A stretch of DNA of 64,000 nucleotides from Aldehydirespirator sp965221215 (GCA_965221215.1 OZ244872.1:1364001-1428000); one strand, 5' to 3'; counted from the stretch's first letter, positions 1 to 9,294 are shown. Numbers and translations are program-made. Notes: generated from the sequence alone by a model not told the origin.

Positions 1-1118
1 CCCGCCTGCTCGGCCACTATCCGGACGCGGTATAGCCGGGGCCAGAGCTTTCCGGTCATCCACAGGGTGGCGGTGTCACCGTCGAATGCCACCCCGTTGA
101 GCACATCAATCTCGGCGGCGGACGACGCGGCGGCTGCATCTTCGACCAGAGGCCCGGCGTCGATCACCGCGGCCACCCGACCGGTTGCGGGGTCGATCAC
201 CAGCAGGCGGTCGGTCTGCCACACGTTGGCGATCACCGCGCCGTCGATGCATTCCAGCTCGTTGAGGTGGTCGAGCCGGCCGTCGTAGCCACCGGCGGTG
301 ACGGTCACGGTGCCCAGCAGCTCGAAAGTCTGCGGGTGGCGGCGGGCCAGCCGGTTGGAGCCGTCGGTCATGATCAGCTCGCCGTCCATCTCGCAGAGAC
401 CCCAGCCCTCCCCCTCGTAGCGGTGTTCCCGCAGCAACTCGAGGCTGTCTCGGTGATACACGAGGGCGGTGCCGCTCTGCCAGGTGAGCTGGACGATCTC
501 GTCGCCGACGACGGTGAGGCCCTCGCCGAAGAGCTCGTCGGGCAGATCGACCCGGGCGGTGACTGCGCCGGTGGCCGGATCCACCGCCCGCAGCGACGAC
601 CGGCCCCACAGCCCGGTGCTCTCATACATGGTTCCGTCGACGACTTCCAGGCCTTGAGTGAAGGCGTCGGGGTCGTGGGGGACGGTCTCGACGATCTCCA
701 CCGTCCAGCGAGCCACGCCACCAGTGGCCTCAACCGGCGGGAACAGCAACGACTCGACCTCGGCGGCGTCGAGTTGGGCCGTCGCTGACGCCGCAGTGTC
801 CGGGTCTGAAATATCGGGGACTGCGCCAGTAGACGCCCCGTCGTCGGCCTGCGACTCCGGCTGCACCGCGGTTGAGGGAGCGGCCGTTGTCGAGGAGCGA
901 GTGGATGTCGGGGTCGCAGCAGCAACTCCGGTGGGCGCGGTCGTCGTCGAGGACACGGCCGAGCCGAGGGGCGCGGTCGTCGAGGGCGCTAGCTGTGCAG
1001 GTGTGTCAGACGGGTCGGCAGCCGACGGACTCCCCGACTGGGAATCCGCCGCGCAGCCCGCAAACAGCAACAGAACGCATAGGAAAGCGAGCGCGTCGGG
1101 CCGTCGTGTCGGGATCAT
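1..1118 (-). CDS. Glutaminyl-peptide cyclotransferase-like lipoprotein (3' end beyond window)
   Basis: The reading frame enters from the window edge and is open for about 372 codons. The N-terminus is a lipoprotein signal (hydrophobic LAFLCVLLLF, then lipobox FAGC). A Ser/Thr/Ala/Pro-rich linker of roughly 90 residues follows. The rest resembles the bacterial/plant glutamine cyclotransferase beta-propeller, with PHDPDAFTQGLE, YESTGLWGRSSL and LNELE motifs. Such enzymes turn N-terminal Gln into pyroglutamate, probably outside the cell here. The last codons in the window (TLWMTGKLWPRLYRV) lie close to the usual C-terminus, so few residues are missing. The ATG overlaps the stop of the upstream antiporter gene (TGATG), which suggests translational coupling. 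The substrate is not evident. Confidence 0.8.
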   Translation of the reverse strand, partial: MIPTRRPDALAFLCVLLLFAGCAADSQSGSPSAADPSDTPAQLAPSTTAPLGSAVSSTTTAPTGVAAATPTSTRSSTTAAPSTAVQPESQADDGASTGAVPDISDPDTAASATAQLDAAEVESLLFPPVEATGGVARWTVEIVETVPHDPDAFTQGLEVVDGTMYESTGLWGRSSLRAVDPATGAVTARVDLPDELFGEGLTVVGDEIVQLTWQSGTALVYHRDSLELLREHRYEGEGWGLCEMDGELIMTDGSNRLARRHPQTFELLGTVTVTAGGYDGRLDHLNELECIDGAVIANVWQTDRLLVIDPATGRVAAVIDAGPLVEDAAAASSAAEIDVLNGVAFDGDTATLWMTGKLWPRLYRVRIVAEQA

Positions 1119-2065
1119 CAGGCCAGCAGCGCGATGCTCACCACCCACAGACCCAGCAGCACCGTGCCGTCGATGCGGCTGACCCGATGGCCGATGGCCA
1201 TGTCCACCCAGCTCACCACGCAGATCACCACCATCATCAGCGCGCCCAGGGTCTGCACGGACACGTCGTTCACCGGTCCGGGCCCCACCAGGCCGATGGC
1301 GCCTCCCACCGCCAGCGAATTGAACACGTTGCTGCCCAGCAGGTTGCCCACCAGCAGCTCGGTCTCGCGCTGGCGGGCAGCGGCCACCGCAGTGACCAGT
1401 TCCGGCGCCGAGGTGCCCACCGCCACCAGCGTGTAGCCGACGAAGCCGCCCGACAGGTTGAGCGCCTCAGCCACCCGCTCGGCCCCCTCGACCAGCACAT
1501 AGGCCGACCCGGCGACCAGCGCCAGCGACACCACCGTGCGCAGGACCTCGACCCCGAGGGCGGGAGGGTGCTCGCCCACAATCTCGGACAGGTCCTCCAT
1601 GTCCGCATCGCCGGTGCCGGAGCGGGCCCCGGTCAGCACCAGCACGAACCAAGCCACCAGCGCCACCGCCAGCACCAGCCCCTCGACGCGCCCGAGGTCG
1701 CCCTGCACGAGCAGTGCGAACAGGGCGACGGCGGCCACCGACACGGCCGCGTCGCGGCGCACCACGCTGGAACTCACCGGAACCACGGCCACGAACGACG
1801 CCGCGCCCAGCACGAGGGAGATGTTGGCCACGTTGGAGCCGACGATGTTGCCCACGCCGATGTCGAGCCGGCTGTTGGCCGCGGCCAGCGTTGACACCAG
1901 CATCTCGGGAGCGCTGGTGCCGAAGCCCACCACGATGGCCCCCACCACGATGGGCGCCATCCGCAGCACCACGGCCAGCCGAGCGGCCCCCCGCACGAAC
2001 TGGTCGGCGGCCAGGGCCAGCACCACCAACCCGATCACAGACAGAACAAGTCCGACCAGCATCAC
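1118..2065 (-). CDS. Calcium/sodium antiporter family protein (CaCA, YrbG-like)
   Basis: A 315-residue integral membrane protein with about ten hydrophobic helices. It has the two inverted alpha-repeats of the CaCA exchanger superfamily: GFGTSAPEMLVSTLAA with GNIVGSNVANI in the first half, and AVGTSAPELVTAV with GNLLGSNVFN in the second. The acidic residue in each GTSAPE motif binds cation in characterised members. The length fits the prokaryotic K+-independent YrbG type, so Ca2+ extrusion in exchange for Na+ or H+ is likely. The ion specificity is inferred. The gene follows ftsK on the same strand across a repeat-bearing gap and is coupled to the cyclotransferase gene after it. Confidence 0.9.
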   Translation of the reverse strand: MMLVGLVLSVIGLVVLALAADQFVRGAARLAVVLRMAPIVVGAIVVGFGTSAPEMLVSTLAAANSRLDIGVGNIVGSNVANISLVLGAASFVAVVPVSSSVVRRDAAVSVAAVALFALLVQGDLGRVEGLVLAVALVAWFVLVLTGARSGTGDADMEDLSEIVGEHPPALGVEVLRTVVSLALVAGSAYVLVEGAERVAEALNLSGGFVGYTLVAVGTSAPELVTAVAAARQRETELLVGNLLGSNVFNSLAVGGAIGLVGPGPVNDVSVQTLGALMMVVICVVSWVDMAIGHRVSRIDGTVLLGLWVVSIALLA

Positions 2066-2094
2066 AAAGCCCGCAGAACCCCGCCGCCGGTCAG

Positions 2095-2237
2095 CTCAGA
2101 GGCCAAGCGAATGGGTGAGCGAATCGGGCTCATACAAGCGAGGCCGTGGCCGAGCGGCCCGTGAGCGCAGCGAACAAGCGGGCGGGAATTGCCCCGTTAG
2201 GAGCGACGGACTCTCCCAATGGTGCGCTCGCTCTAAG
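2095..2237 (+). repeat. Dispersed intergenic repeat, copy A
   Basis: A 143-bp copy of the repeat family seen again at 4955-5109 and 18815-18957. It starts CTCAGAGGCC, contains CGGCCCGTGAGCGCAGCGAA in the middle, then a GCGGG-AATTG-CCCCG hairpin, and ends CGCTCGCTCTAAG. The two ends form imperfect inverted repeats. It sits between the antiporter start codon (30 bp away) and the ftsK stop. Confidence 0.8.
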
Positions 2238-2359
2238 GCCAGCAGAGTCACGGCGCACCGTCACGCTGCACCGGCACAATCCAAGCGCGAAGGTCACGCA
2301 AGTGCACCGGAACTCAGCGCGACCGACATCTCAGAACGACGACGAGTTCCCGCAGCCGG

Positions 2360-4966
2360 TCATGTGGGCGACCGGCGGCTCGCTAGATCCTCGGGCGAGA
2401 TGAGAACCTCGCGCGCCTTGGAGCCGGTGGAGGGACCGACCACGCCGCGCTGCTCGAGGAGGTCCATAATGCGCCCCGCCCTGGCGAAGCCCACCCGCAG
2501 CCGGCGCTGGAGCATCGAAGTCGAGCCGAGCTGCGTATCGACCACCAGCTCCATGGCCGCGTCGAGCAGCTCGTCGCCATCGTCCGCCGCGGCGGGTGGA
2601 GGCGCCTCAGTGATGCTCTCGGCTACAGCCCGAGTGTGGTCAGATCCTCCAATCGGGGAACCTTCGGTAGAGACCGAAGGATCGTCTTGGAATTCGGGCT
2701 CCTGGTCCACCCAGTGGGTCACGATGGAGCGCACCTCGTCCTCGCTGACCCAACATCCCTGTATGCGGTGGGGCGCCGAGGACGCTGGATCTAGCCACAA
2801 CATGTCGCCCTTGCCTACCAATCCCTCGGCTCCACGCTGGTCGAGGATCACCCGAGAATCGTTGAGACTGGGGACAGCGAAGGCCATCCGCGCCGGAATG
2901 TTGTTCTTGATGACACCCGTTATCACGTCGACAGACGGCCTCTGTGTGGCGATGATCAGATGAATCCCAATCGCTCGGGCCATTTGGGCGAGACGTTGAA
3001 TGGACTCTTCGACATCGCGAGCAGCCACCATCATCAGATCGGCGAGCTCGTCCACTACCACCAGCACAAACGGCATGTGCATGTACTGCTGAGGCTCTCC
3101 GTGAACGTTCCTAATCCCCGCGGGAGGTTCGAGAGTGCCAGCCTCGACGGCCGCGTTGTAGCCAGCAATATCGCGGAAGCCAGTCTCGTGGAGCAGGCCG
3201 TAGCGCAGTTCCATCTCCCGCACGACCCAGGCCAGAGCGTTGGCCGCCTTGCGGGGATCGGTGACCGGCGCGGTCAGCAGGTGAGGGACGCGGTCGTACT
3301 GCCCCATCTCTACCCGTTTGGGGTCGATGAGGATCATGCGGACGTCGTCGGGAGTCGACCGCATCAACACCGTGCTGATGATGCAGTTTAGGCACGAAGA
3401 CTTCCCAGCACCGGTAGCGCCCGCGATCAGCAAGTGAGGGGTGGTCGCCAGGTTCATAATGATTGAACGGCCATTGACATCCAGACCGATGGCAACCTCA
3501 AGCGGATGCTGGGCCGCCTCGGCTTCGGGAGATCTGAGCACATCACCGAGACACACGATTTGGCGATCAAGGTTGGGTACCTCTACCCCGATCGCTCTCT
3601 GCCCCGGGATGGGAGCCAGGATGCGAACATCCGGGGATGCCATCGCATAGGCAATGTCTTTACGGAGACTCTCAAGCTTGGCAACCTTGACACCCTCGCC
3701 CAACTGCAGCACAAAGCGAGTGACGGTGGGCCCCACCACCGGCTCCAGCAGGACCGTAGGCACTTCAAAGCGGGCCAAGGTTGCCTGAAGGAGTTGTCCG
3801 CGCTCAGTCGCTTCATCACGGTTGAGTTGGCGCGAAGGTGTTTCGGGAAGCATGTCGATACTCGGGAGCTTCCACCTGGACTGCTGACTGCGACCCACGC
3901 GGCGCGGGGAGTTGGGCGCCGCGCCCGGTGCAGGCACCACCGGCGAGTCCCCGGCGAACGGGGCCAGCGCCATGTCCGGCGGTGACAACTCGGCCTCCGG
4001 CGGCGACGACTCGGCGCTCGGCTCCGACCGGCTCGAGCTCTCGGTTGCGCCTTCGGGATGCCAGGCGTCGGGTGCAGGAGCCGGGGCGGGAACTTCCTTG
4101 ATGTCGCTGAACAGCTTGACCACGGCCGAGCGCAACAGGCGCCACAAGGGCCTGAGCGCAGACATCAGCCGGGCCGAGGCGGATCGCACCTCCATCTGGG
4201 TGACAAAGATGAGGCCGACCAGCCCCACGAATCCGAGCAGCAGCACCGAGCCCCACAGCGCGGTCCAGGCGTGCAGGAACCCGCCAACGAAGACCCCCAG
4301 CGCGCCGCCGGCTGCGCCCAGCTCGTCGATGCCGTCGCCCAAGCCGGGGCGGCCCCGGGCCAGGTGAAGCAAGCCGGTGGAAGCCACCAGCAACAACACC
4401 CCGCCCAACACCATCCTGGCCGCTGAGTCCACCGGCTCAACCGGCTCAACCGGCGCCGAGACGGCTACGGGCTCCTGCTCAGCACCAGTAGCGTCGCTGT
4501 CTTTGGCCGGAGCCGGAGGCGTCGCAGTGCTGCGCCGCCCGCCGGCCAGCGCGGCGGCGCCCATCGCCGCCAGCCCCACGGGCAGGGCCATGCGCACCAG
4601 CCCGAACCCGGCGGCCAAGATCCGGTCGAGCTGCTCTCCCACCGGCCCGGCAGCCGAGAACCAGACGCTCCCGGCCACCAGCAAGCCGGCCACGACGGCG
4701 GCCAGCCCCCAGATGTCGCGGCGGTGCCGGCGGACCACACCACCGACCGCGGCAGAACCCCGACGGGCCGCTCGCTTCGTCTCCAGGGGCTGCTTCACCC
4801 CGCGAGAAGCTCGCTTGCCCTCCGTCGGCTGCTTCGCCCCGCGAGAAGCTCGCTTCGCATCCGGGGACTGCTTCGCCCCGCGCGACACCGGCTCGGCACC
4901 CTTCTTGGCCACGAACCTCGACGCTACCAGTGACGCCCTACCGCCTCGTGAACCTTCAGAGGCCAT
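2360..4966 (-). CDS. ftsK: DNA translocase FtsK/SpoIIIE
   Basis: About 868 residues from the ATG at 4966. The N-terminus is basic and carries three 13-residue repeats (residues about 27-65). Four hydrophobic helices follow between residues about 85 and 265, then an acidic/Pro linker. The RecA-like motor has Walker A GATGAGKSS (about 513-521) and Walker B LVVVDELADLM (about 630). A winged-helix gamma domain lies at about 795-855. It pumps chromosomal DNA through the division septum and activates Xer recombination; an XerC/D-type recombinase is encoded at 48191-49069. The frame stays open upstream to 5092, but that part lies in a dispersed repeat, so 4966 is preferred. That ATG is itself inside the repeat end, so the exact start is uncertain. 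Confidence 0.95.
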   Translation of the reverse strand: MASEGSRGGRASLVASRFVAKKGAEPVSRGAKQSPDAKRASRGAKQPTEGKRASRGVKQPLETKRAARRGSAAVGGVVRRHRRDIWGLAAVVAGLLVAGSVWFSAAGPVGEQLDRILAAGFGLVRMALPVGLAAMGAAALAGGRRSTATPPAPAKDSDATGAEQEPVAVSAPVEPVEPVDSAARMVLGGVLLLVASTGLLHLARGRPGLGDGIDELGAAGGALGVFVGGFLHAWTALWGSVLLLGFVGLVGLIFVTQMEVRSASARLMSALRPLWRLLRSAVVKLFSDIKEVPAPAPAPDAWHPEGATESSSRSEPSAESSPPEAELSPPDMALAPFAGDSPVVPAPGAAPNSPRRVGRSQQSRWKLPSIDMLPETPSRQLNRDEATERGQLLQATLARFEVPTVLLEPVVGPTVTRFVLQLGEGVKVAKLESLRKDIAYAMASPDVRILAPIPGQRAIGVEVPNLDRQIVCLGDVLRSPEAEAAQHPLEVAIGLDVNGRSIIMNLATTPHLLIAGATGAGKSSCLNCIISTVLMRSTPDDVRMILIDPKRVEMGQYDRVPHLLTAPVTDPRKAANALAWVVREMELRYGLLHETGFRDIAGYNAAVEAGTLEPPAGIRNVHGEPQQYMHMPFVLVVVDELADLMMVAARDVEESIQRLAQMARAIGIHLIIATQRPSVDVITGVIKNNIPARMAFAVPSLNDSRVILDQRGAEGLVGKGDMLWLDPASSAPHRIQGCWVSEDEVRSIVTHWVDQEPEFQDDPSVSTEGSPIGGSDHTRAVAESITEAPPPAAADDGDELLDAAMELVVDTQLGSTSMLQRRLRVGFARAGRIMDLLEQRGVVGPSTGSKAREVLISPEDLASRRSPT
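4770..4886 (-). repeat. Three tandem 39-bp units in the ftsK N-terminus
   Basis: Three consecutive 39-bp units encode ASRGAKQSPDAKR, ASRGAKQPTEGKR and ASRGVKQPLETKR. They form a Lys/Arg-rich cytoplasmic extension ahead of the first membrane helix of FtsK. The units are close to identical at DNA level, consistent with recent tandem duplication. Confidence 0.85.
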
Positions 4967-5109
4967 GCGAATAGGCGAGCACTTCCGGCCCATACGGACC
5001 AGGCCGTGGGCTGTGACGCTGAGGTTTGCGCGGCCCGTGAGCGCAGCTAAAAGCGGGAATGACCCCGCTACGACGCAACCGGCCCTCACCAACTTGCGCG
5101 CCTTTCAAG
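4955..5109 (+). repeat. Dispersed intergenic repeat, copy B
   Basis: The most diverged of the three long copies (about 155 bp). It begins TTCAGAGGCCATGCGAATAG, keeps the CGGCCCGTGAGCGCAGC core, has a GCGGG-AATGA-CCCCGC hairpin and ends GCGCGCCTTTCAAG. It fills most of the gap between the rnj stop and ftsK, and its left end supplies the likely ftsK ATG. Confidence 0.7.
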
Positions 5110-5153
5110 CCGCGCCGACCAGCCCTATCGCGCCGCGGCCCCCGGCGGGAGAG

Positions 5154-6812
5154 TCAGGTTCCGGTTAGCACTGGGACTATCACCGGGCGGCGACGGGTGC
5201 GGTCTCGAGAGGTGCGGCGGGCGGTTCGCATCACCAAATCCTCCAGGGCCCCGGCATTTCGGTCGCCGCCGGCCAGAGCGCGCGCCACTTCGGTCTCAAC
5301 CGCGTCGGCCACCGCGGCCTCGTGTCCGGCCCGCGCGGGCTGCTCTACCCAGCCGCCCGACACCACCTGGGGGCTCGACACCAGCTCACCCCGCTCCAGG
5401 TCGACGCACACCACCACGGTCACGAAGCCGTCGGCGCCGAGCTTGCGCCGCTCGTCCAGCACCCTCGATCCCAGATCGCCGACCGTGCCGTCGAGGTAAA
5501 CGTGGTCGCCGCCGACCGACCCGACCAGCCGCAGGCCGGCGTCGGTCAGCTCAACCCGATCGCCGTCGGAGCACAGCACCACCCGCTCGGTGGGCATGCC
5601 CATGTCGCGGGCCAGGCCGGCGTGGGCCACAAGGTGCTCGAACTCGCCGTGAACCGGCACAAACCACTCCGGCGACGCCACCGAGTGCAGCACCCTCAGC
5701 TCCTGCTGCTTGCCGTGGCCGGACGTGTGCACATCGAGGTTGCCGGTGTGCAGCACCCGGGCCCCCCGCCGGGCCAGGCCGTTGCGCACCGCCCCCACCG
5801 CGGCCTCATTGCCCGGAATGGGATGCGAGCTGAAGATCACCGTGTCGGCCGATCCGATCTCAACCCACTTGCTGGTGCCCTCGGCCATCTGGGTCAGCGC
5901 AGCGCGAGGCTCGCCCTGCGACCCGGTGCACACGATCAGCACCTTCGCCGGATCGAGCCGCTCCAGGTCGGTGATGTCGAGCAGAGAGCGGTCGGGCACC
6001 CGCAACAGGCCCAGCTCTCGGGCCAGACCGACGTTGCGCTGCATGGAGAGGCCCAGCGTCGCCACCGTCCGGCCCGAGGCCACCGCGGCGTCCATCACCT
6101 GCTGGATGCGGTGGATGTGGCTGGCGAAGGCGCCGACGACCACCCGTCGCCCCTGCTGGCGGGCGATCACATCGTGCAGCACATCGCCCACGTCGCGCTC
6201 CGAGCTCGACGATCCGGGTGCGTCGGCGTTGGTGGAATCGGCCAGCAACAGCCTGACTCCTGGATCGTCGGCCAGCGCCCCGATGCGCGACAGCGCGGTG
6301 CGGCGGCCGTCCACCGGGGTGAGGTCGAGCTTGAAGTCGCTGGAATGCAGGATCACGCCCTGCGGCGTGGAGAAGGCGGTGATCAGCCCGCCCGGCACCG
6401 AATGGGTCACCGGCATGGCCTCGCACCGGAACGGCCCGGCATCGAAGCGGTCGCCGTCGCGGACCTCGCGCAGCTCGGCCCGGTCGAGCAGGCCCGCCTC
6501 GGAGAGCTTGTGGCGCACCAGGCCCAGCGTGAACGCCGAGCCGTAGACGGGGAACGACAGGTGCTCCAGCAGATGCGGCAGCGCGCCGATGTGGTCCTCG
6601 TGGGCGTGGGTGGCCACGCAGGCCTCCACTCCCCCACCCTCGAGCAGCCACTCGAAGTCGGGAAGCACCGAGTCGACTCCGGGGAGGTCGTCGCCTGCGA
6701 ACATCCGGCCGCAGTCGAACAGCACCCGGCGGCCCGCGGTCTCGATGACCGCGCAGTTGCGGCCTATCTCGCCCAGTCCTCCCAGGAAGGTGACGGCAAC
6801 CGGCGCGGCCAT
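5154..6812 (-). CDS. rnj: Ribonuclease J
   Basis: A 552-residue metallo-beta-lactamase/beta-CASP ribonuclease. The zinc site HAHEDH is at residues 69-74 (THAHEDHIGALPH). The beta-CASP region carries SSDFKLD, CTGSQGEP and FSSHPIPGNE. The C-terminal domain contains PVHGEFEHL. The length matches bacterial RNase J, which has 5'-to-3' exo- and endonuclease activity in RNA maturation and decay. The gene is 10 bp downstream of dapA and precedes ftsK, the conserved actinobacterial order dapA-rnj-ftsK. Confidence 0.96.
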   Translation of the reverse strand: MAAPVAVTFLGGLGEIGRNCAVIETAGRRVLFDCGRMFAGDDLPGVDSVLPDFEWLLEGGGVEACVATHAHEDHIGALPHLLEHLSFPVYGSAFTLGLVRHKLSEAGLLDRAELREVRDGDRFDAGPFRCEAMPVTHSVPGGLITAFSTPQGVILHSSDFKLDLTPVDGRRTALSRIGALADDPGVRLLLADSTNADAPGSSSSERDVGDVLHDVIARQQGRRVVVGAFASHIHRIQQVMDAAVASGRTVATLGLSMQRNVGLARELGLLRVPDRSLLDITDLERLDPAKVLIVCTGSQGEPRAALTQMAEGTSKWVEIGSADTVIFSSHPIPGNEAAVGAVRNGLARRGARVLHTGNLDVHTSGHGKQQELRVLHSVASPEWFVPVHGEFEHLVAHAGLARDMGMPTERVVLCSDGDRVELTDAGLRLVGSVGGDHVYLDGTVGDLGSRVLDERRKLGADGFVTVVVCVDLERGELVSSPQVVSGGWVEQPARAGHEAAVADAVETEVARALAGGDRNAGALEDLVMRTARRTSRDRTRRRPVIVPVLTGT

Positions 6813-6822
6813 CAGCGGGCGT

Positions 6823-7764
6823 TCAGCCCGTTCCGACCGGTATCGGCATCGGCGGCGGGAGTGGGTCGGCCCTCACCGATCGGGAGCCGTGCAGCCCGGC
6901 CAGCACCGCTCGGGCCTGGTCCTCCAAACCGGCGGGCTCCGGTCCCATGGGCAGGCGGCACGGCCCGGCGGGCAGTCCCAGCACCCGCATCATGCACTTG
7001 GTCGGCACCGGATTGGGGGCGGCATCGCCGGTCTCGAAGTCGTAGGAGTCGAGCAGGCGGCGGTTGACGGCGGCCGCGTCGGCCACACGGCCGCTCTCGA
7101 AGGCGTCGAACATGGCGGCCATCTGGCGTCCGGCCCAGTGGGTGGCCACCCCGATGACGCCGACCGCGCCGATCGACAGCAGCGGCAGGGTGAGCGAGTC
7201 GTCGCCCGAGTAGACCTCGAAGTCGTCGGGGGCCATCTCCAGCAGGCGGGCCGTCTCGGCGGGGGATCCGGCCGCATCCTTGACCCCGACGATGTTGGGG
7301 ACCTCGTGGGCCAGCCGGACCAGGGTCTCGGTGCTGACCTTGCGGCCGGTGCGGGCCGGGATGTCGTAGATGAGCGTGGGCAGGTCGGTGGCCTCCGCGC
7401 AGTGGCGGAAGTGCGAGTCGAGCCCGGCCTGCGACGGCCGGTTGTAGTAGCCGGCCACATGCAGGATGCCGTCGGCGCCGGCGTCGGCGCAGCGCTCGGT
7501 GAGGTCGATGGCGGCCCGGGTGTCGTTGCTGCCGGCGCCGGCCACCACCGGCACGTCGGCGGCCGCAGCCACCGCGGCCACCAGTTCGGCCTGCTCGACG
7601 TGGGTCAAGGTCGGGCTCTCCCCGGTGGTGCCGGCCACCACCAGCCCCTCGCTGCCGTTGGCGGTGAGCCAGCGGGCCAGCCGCACTGCGCCGCCGAGGT
7701 CGAGCGCCCCGTTGTCGGTGAAGGGGGTGATCATCGCGGTGAGCACGCGGCCGAATCGGGCCAT
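6823..7764 (-). CDS. dapA: 4-hydroxy-tetrahydrodipicolinate synthase
   Basis: A 313-residue class I aldolase of the DapA family. It condenses pyruvate with aspartate semialdehyde on the lysine/diaminopimelate pathway. The TTGESPTL motif is at about 46-53, the catalytic Tyr at 133 (LIYDIPARTG) and the Schiff-base Lys at 162 (VGVKDAAGS). It lies 3 bp downstream of the SURF1 gene and 10 bp upstream of rnj, so it is probably co-transcribed with dapB to provide cell-wall DAP and lysine. Confidence 0.96.
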   Translation of the reverse strand: MARFGRVLTAMITPFTDNGALDLGGAVRLARWLTANGSEGLVVAGTTGESPTLTHVEQAELVAAVAAAADVPVVAGAGSNDTRAAIDLTERCADAGADGILHVAGYYNRPSQAGLDSHFRHCAEATDLPTLIYDIPARTGRKVSTETLVRLAHEVPNIVGVKDAAGSPAETARLLEMAPDDFEVYSGDDSLTLPLLSIGAVGVIGVATHWAGRQMAAMFDAFESGRVADAAAVNRRLLDSYDFETGDAAPNPVPTKCMMRVLGLPAGPCRLPMGPEPAGLEDQARAVLAGLHGSRSVRADPLPPPMPIPVGTG

Positions 7765-7767
7765 GGC

Positions 7768-8520
7768 CTACAACTGTAGTTCGGCGGCGGGGGCCTCTCG
7801 GCGTTGCGCCGCGGCTCGGCGCAAGATCAGGGCGTACACCACCACCGCCCCGGCCGAGAAGAAGAACCACTGGAACGCGTACGACAGGTGCGGACCCTCG
7901 GTGAGGTCGGGGTCGGGCACCGGGACGGGCAGAGCATCGGGCTGGGCCGGCGACTGGGCCCGCAGCCTGATCCACACGTCCACCACGTCGGTGCCGGACA
8001 CCTCCTCGAAGCGGACCAGGTCCATGCGGGAGATCTCCGGCGTCTGGCCGGATTCCGTCTCGGCGATCCGGCCGCCGTCCACGCTGTCGAAGGCGAGGCC
8101 GGCCACGGTCACTGGGCCCGTCGGCGGAGCGGTGGACCGGTCGTCGAGTCCGCTCAGGCTTCGCCGCGGAATCCAGCCCCGCACCACCGCCACCGCCCGG
8201 CCCCCGCCGAGATCCAGCGGGGTCGCCAGCCAGAAGCCGGGCTGTACGCCGCTGCTGCGGTTGCCGATCCGCACCTCGGCGTCGGCGAGGTAGCTGCCGG
8301 CCGCCGCCACGGCGGTGTATTCGGGGGGCGGCCCGAGCAGGTCGAGATGCGCGCCAATATCAACGGGGGCCTGCGCCATGGCCGCAGCCACCGCGGCGTT
8401 GTCGGAGCGTCGCTCGTCGAGGCGGCGCAACTGCCAGAACCCCAGGTTGACCATCAGCACCACCATCGCCAGCGCGAAGAGATGCGAGGCGATCCACCCC
8501 CAAGACGCCAGCCGGCGCAC
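7768..8520 (-). CDS. SURF1 family cytochrome oxidase assembly protein
   Basis: 250 residues with the SURF1 topology: an N-terminal transmembrane helix (about 8-28, ending NLGFWQLRRLDER), a periplasmic domain, and a C-terminal helix (about 215-235, from HLSYAFQWFFFSAGA). Conserved SURF1 signatures NLGFWQLRRL, RGWIPR and YAFQWF are present. SURF1 proteins help insert haem a into aa3-type oxidases. The start is a GTG 14 bp after the dapB stop. Its place between dapB and dapA is unusual, since actinobacteria often have thyX there. No oxidase genes occur nearby. Confidence 0.85.
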   Translation of the reverse strand: MRRLASWGWIASHLFALAMVVLMVNLGFWQLRRLDERRSDNAAVAAAMAQAPVDIGAHLDLLGPPPEYTAVAAAGSYLADAEVRIGNRSSGVQPGFWLATPLDLGGGRAVAVVRGWIPRRSLSGLDDRSTAPPTGPVTVAGLAFDSVDGGRIAETESGQTPEISRMDLVRFEEVSGTDVVDVWIRLRAQSPAQPDALPVPVPDPDLTEGPHLSYAFQWFFFSAGAVVVYALILRRAAAQRREAPAAELQL

Positions 8521-8534
8521 CCGGACGCTCGGCC

Positions 8535-9266
8535 TCAGACGCCCAAGACCTCGCCGAGGCCGACGGTCAGGCCCGGCCCGAGGGTGACCACCCGCTTGGC
8601 CGCCAGGAGCATGCCCGGCATGAACGCCGACCGGTCGACGGTGTCGTGGCGGATCGTCAGGGTCTCGCCGGGGCCGCCGAGCAGCACCTCCTGATGGGCG
8701 ACCAGGCCCTTGAGGCGCACCGAGTGGATCGGGATCCCGGCCGGGCCCCGCCCGCCGCGGGCGCCGGGCAGGCTCTGGTCAGAAGTGGGATCCGGCGCCC
8801 AGTCGGCCGATGCGTCCGCCATCGCCTCGGCGGTGGCTACCGCGGTGCCCGAGGGTGCGTCCACTTTGCGGTCGTGATGCAGCTCGATCACCTCGGCGGT
8901 GCCGAAGAACGGCGCGGCCAGCGCCGCGAACCGGGTCATGAGCACTGCGCCCACCGCGAAGTTGGGCGCGACGATGCAGTGGCTTCGCACAAAACTTCCG
9001 CGCAGAGCCTCCAGGTCGTCGGCGCCGAGCCCGGAGGTTCCGATCACGGCATGGATGCCGGCGGCAGCCAGCACACCGGCATTGGCCCGGACCGCCTCGG
9101 CCACGGTGAAGTCCACCACCGCCTCCACGCCGGCCTCGACGAACTCGTCGGCCGAGCCGGCCGAGCCGATGGCGGCCAGCAGCTCGGTGTCGGGGTCGGC
9201 GTCGATGGCCCGGCAGGCCTCGGCGCCCATCCGCCCGGTGGCGCCGCAGACGCCGAGCTTGATCAT
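8535..9266 (-). CDS. dapB: 4-hydroxy-tetrahydrodipicolinate reductase
   Basis: 243 residues from the ATG at 9266 (MIKLGVCGATGRMG). The nucleotide-binding GATGRMG loop is at about 8-14. The catalytic/substrate segment ELHHDRKVDAPSGTA is in the middle. C-terminal HDTVDRSAFMPG is typical of the family. It uses NAD(P)H to reduce the DapA product. The frame is open further upstream into the pnp tail, but the ATG given matches the family N-terminus. It lies 28 bp after the pnp stop. Confidence 0.96.
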   Translation of the reverse strand: MIKLGVCGATGRMGAEACRAIDADPDTELLAAIGSAGSADEFVEAGVEAVVDFTVAEAVRANAGVLAAAGIHAVIGTSGLGADDLEALRGSFVRSHCIVAPNFAVGAVLMTRFAALAAPFFGTAEVIELHHDRKVDAPSGTAVATAEAMADASADWAPDPTSDQSLPGARGGRGPAGIPIHSVRLKGLVAHQEVLLGGPGETLTIRHDTVDRSAFMPGMLLAAKRVVTLGPGLTVGLGEVLGV

Positions 9267-9294
9267 GGGTCGGCGTTCCTTCCCGGCGAAGGCT

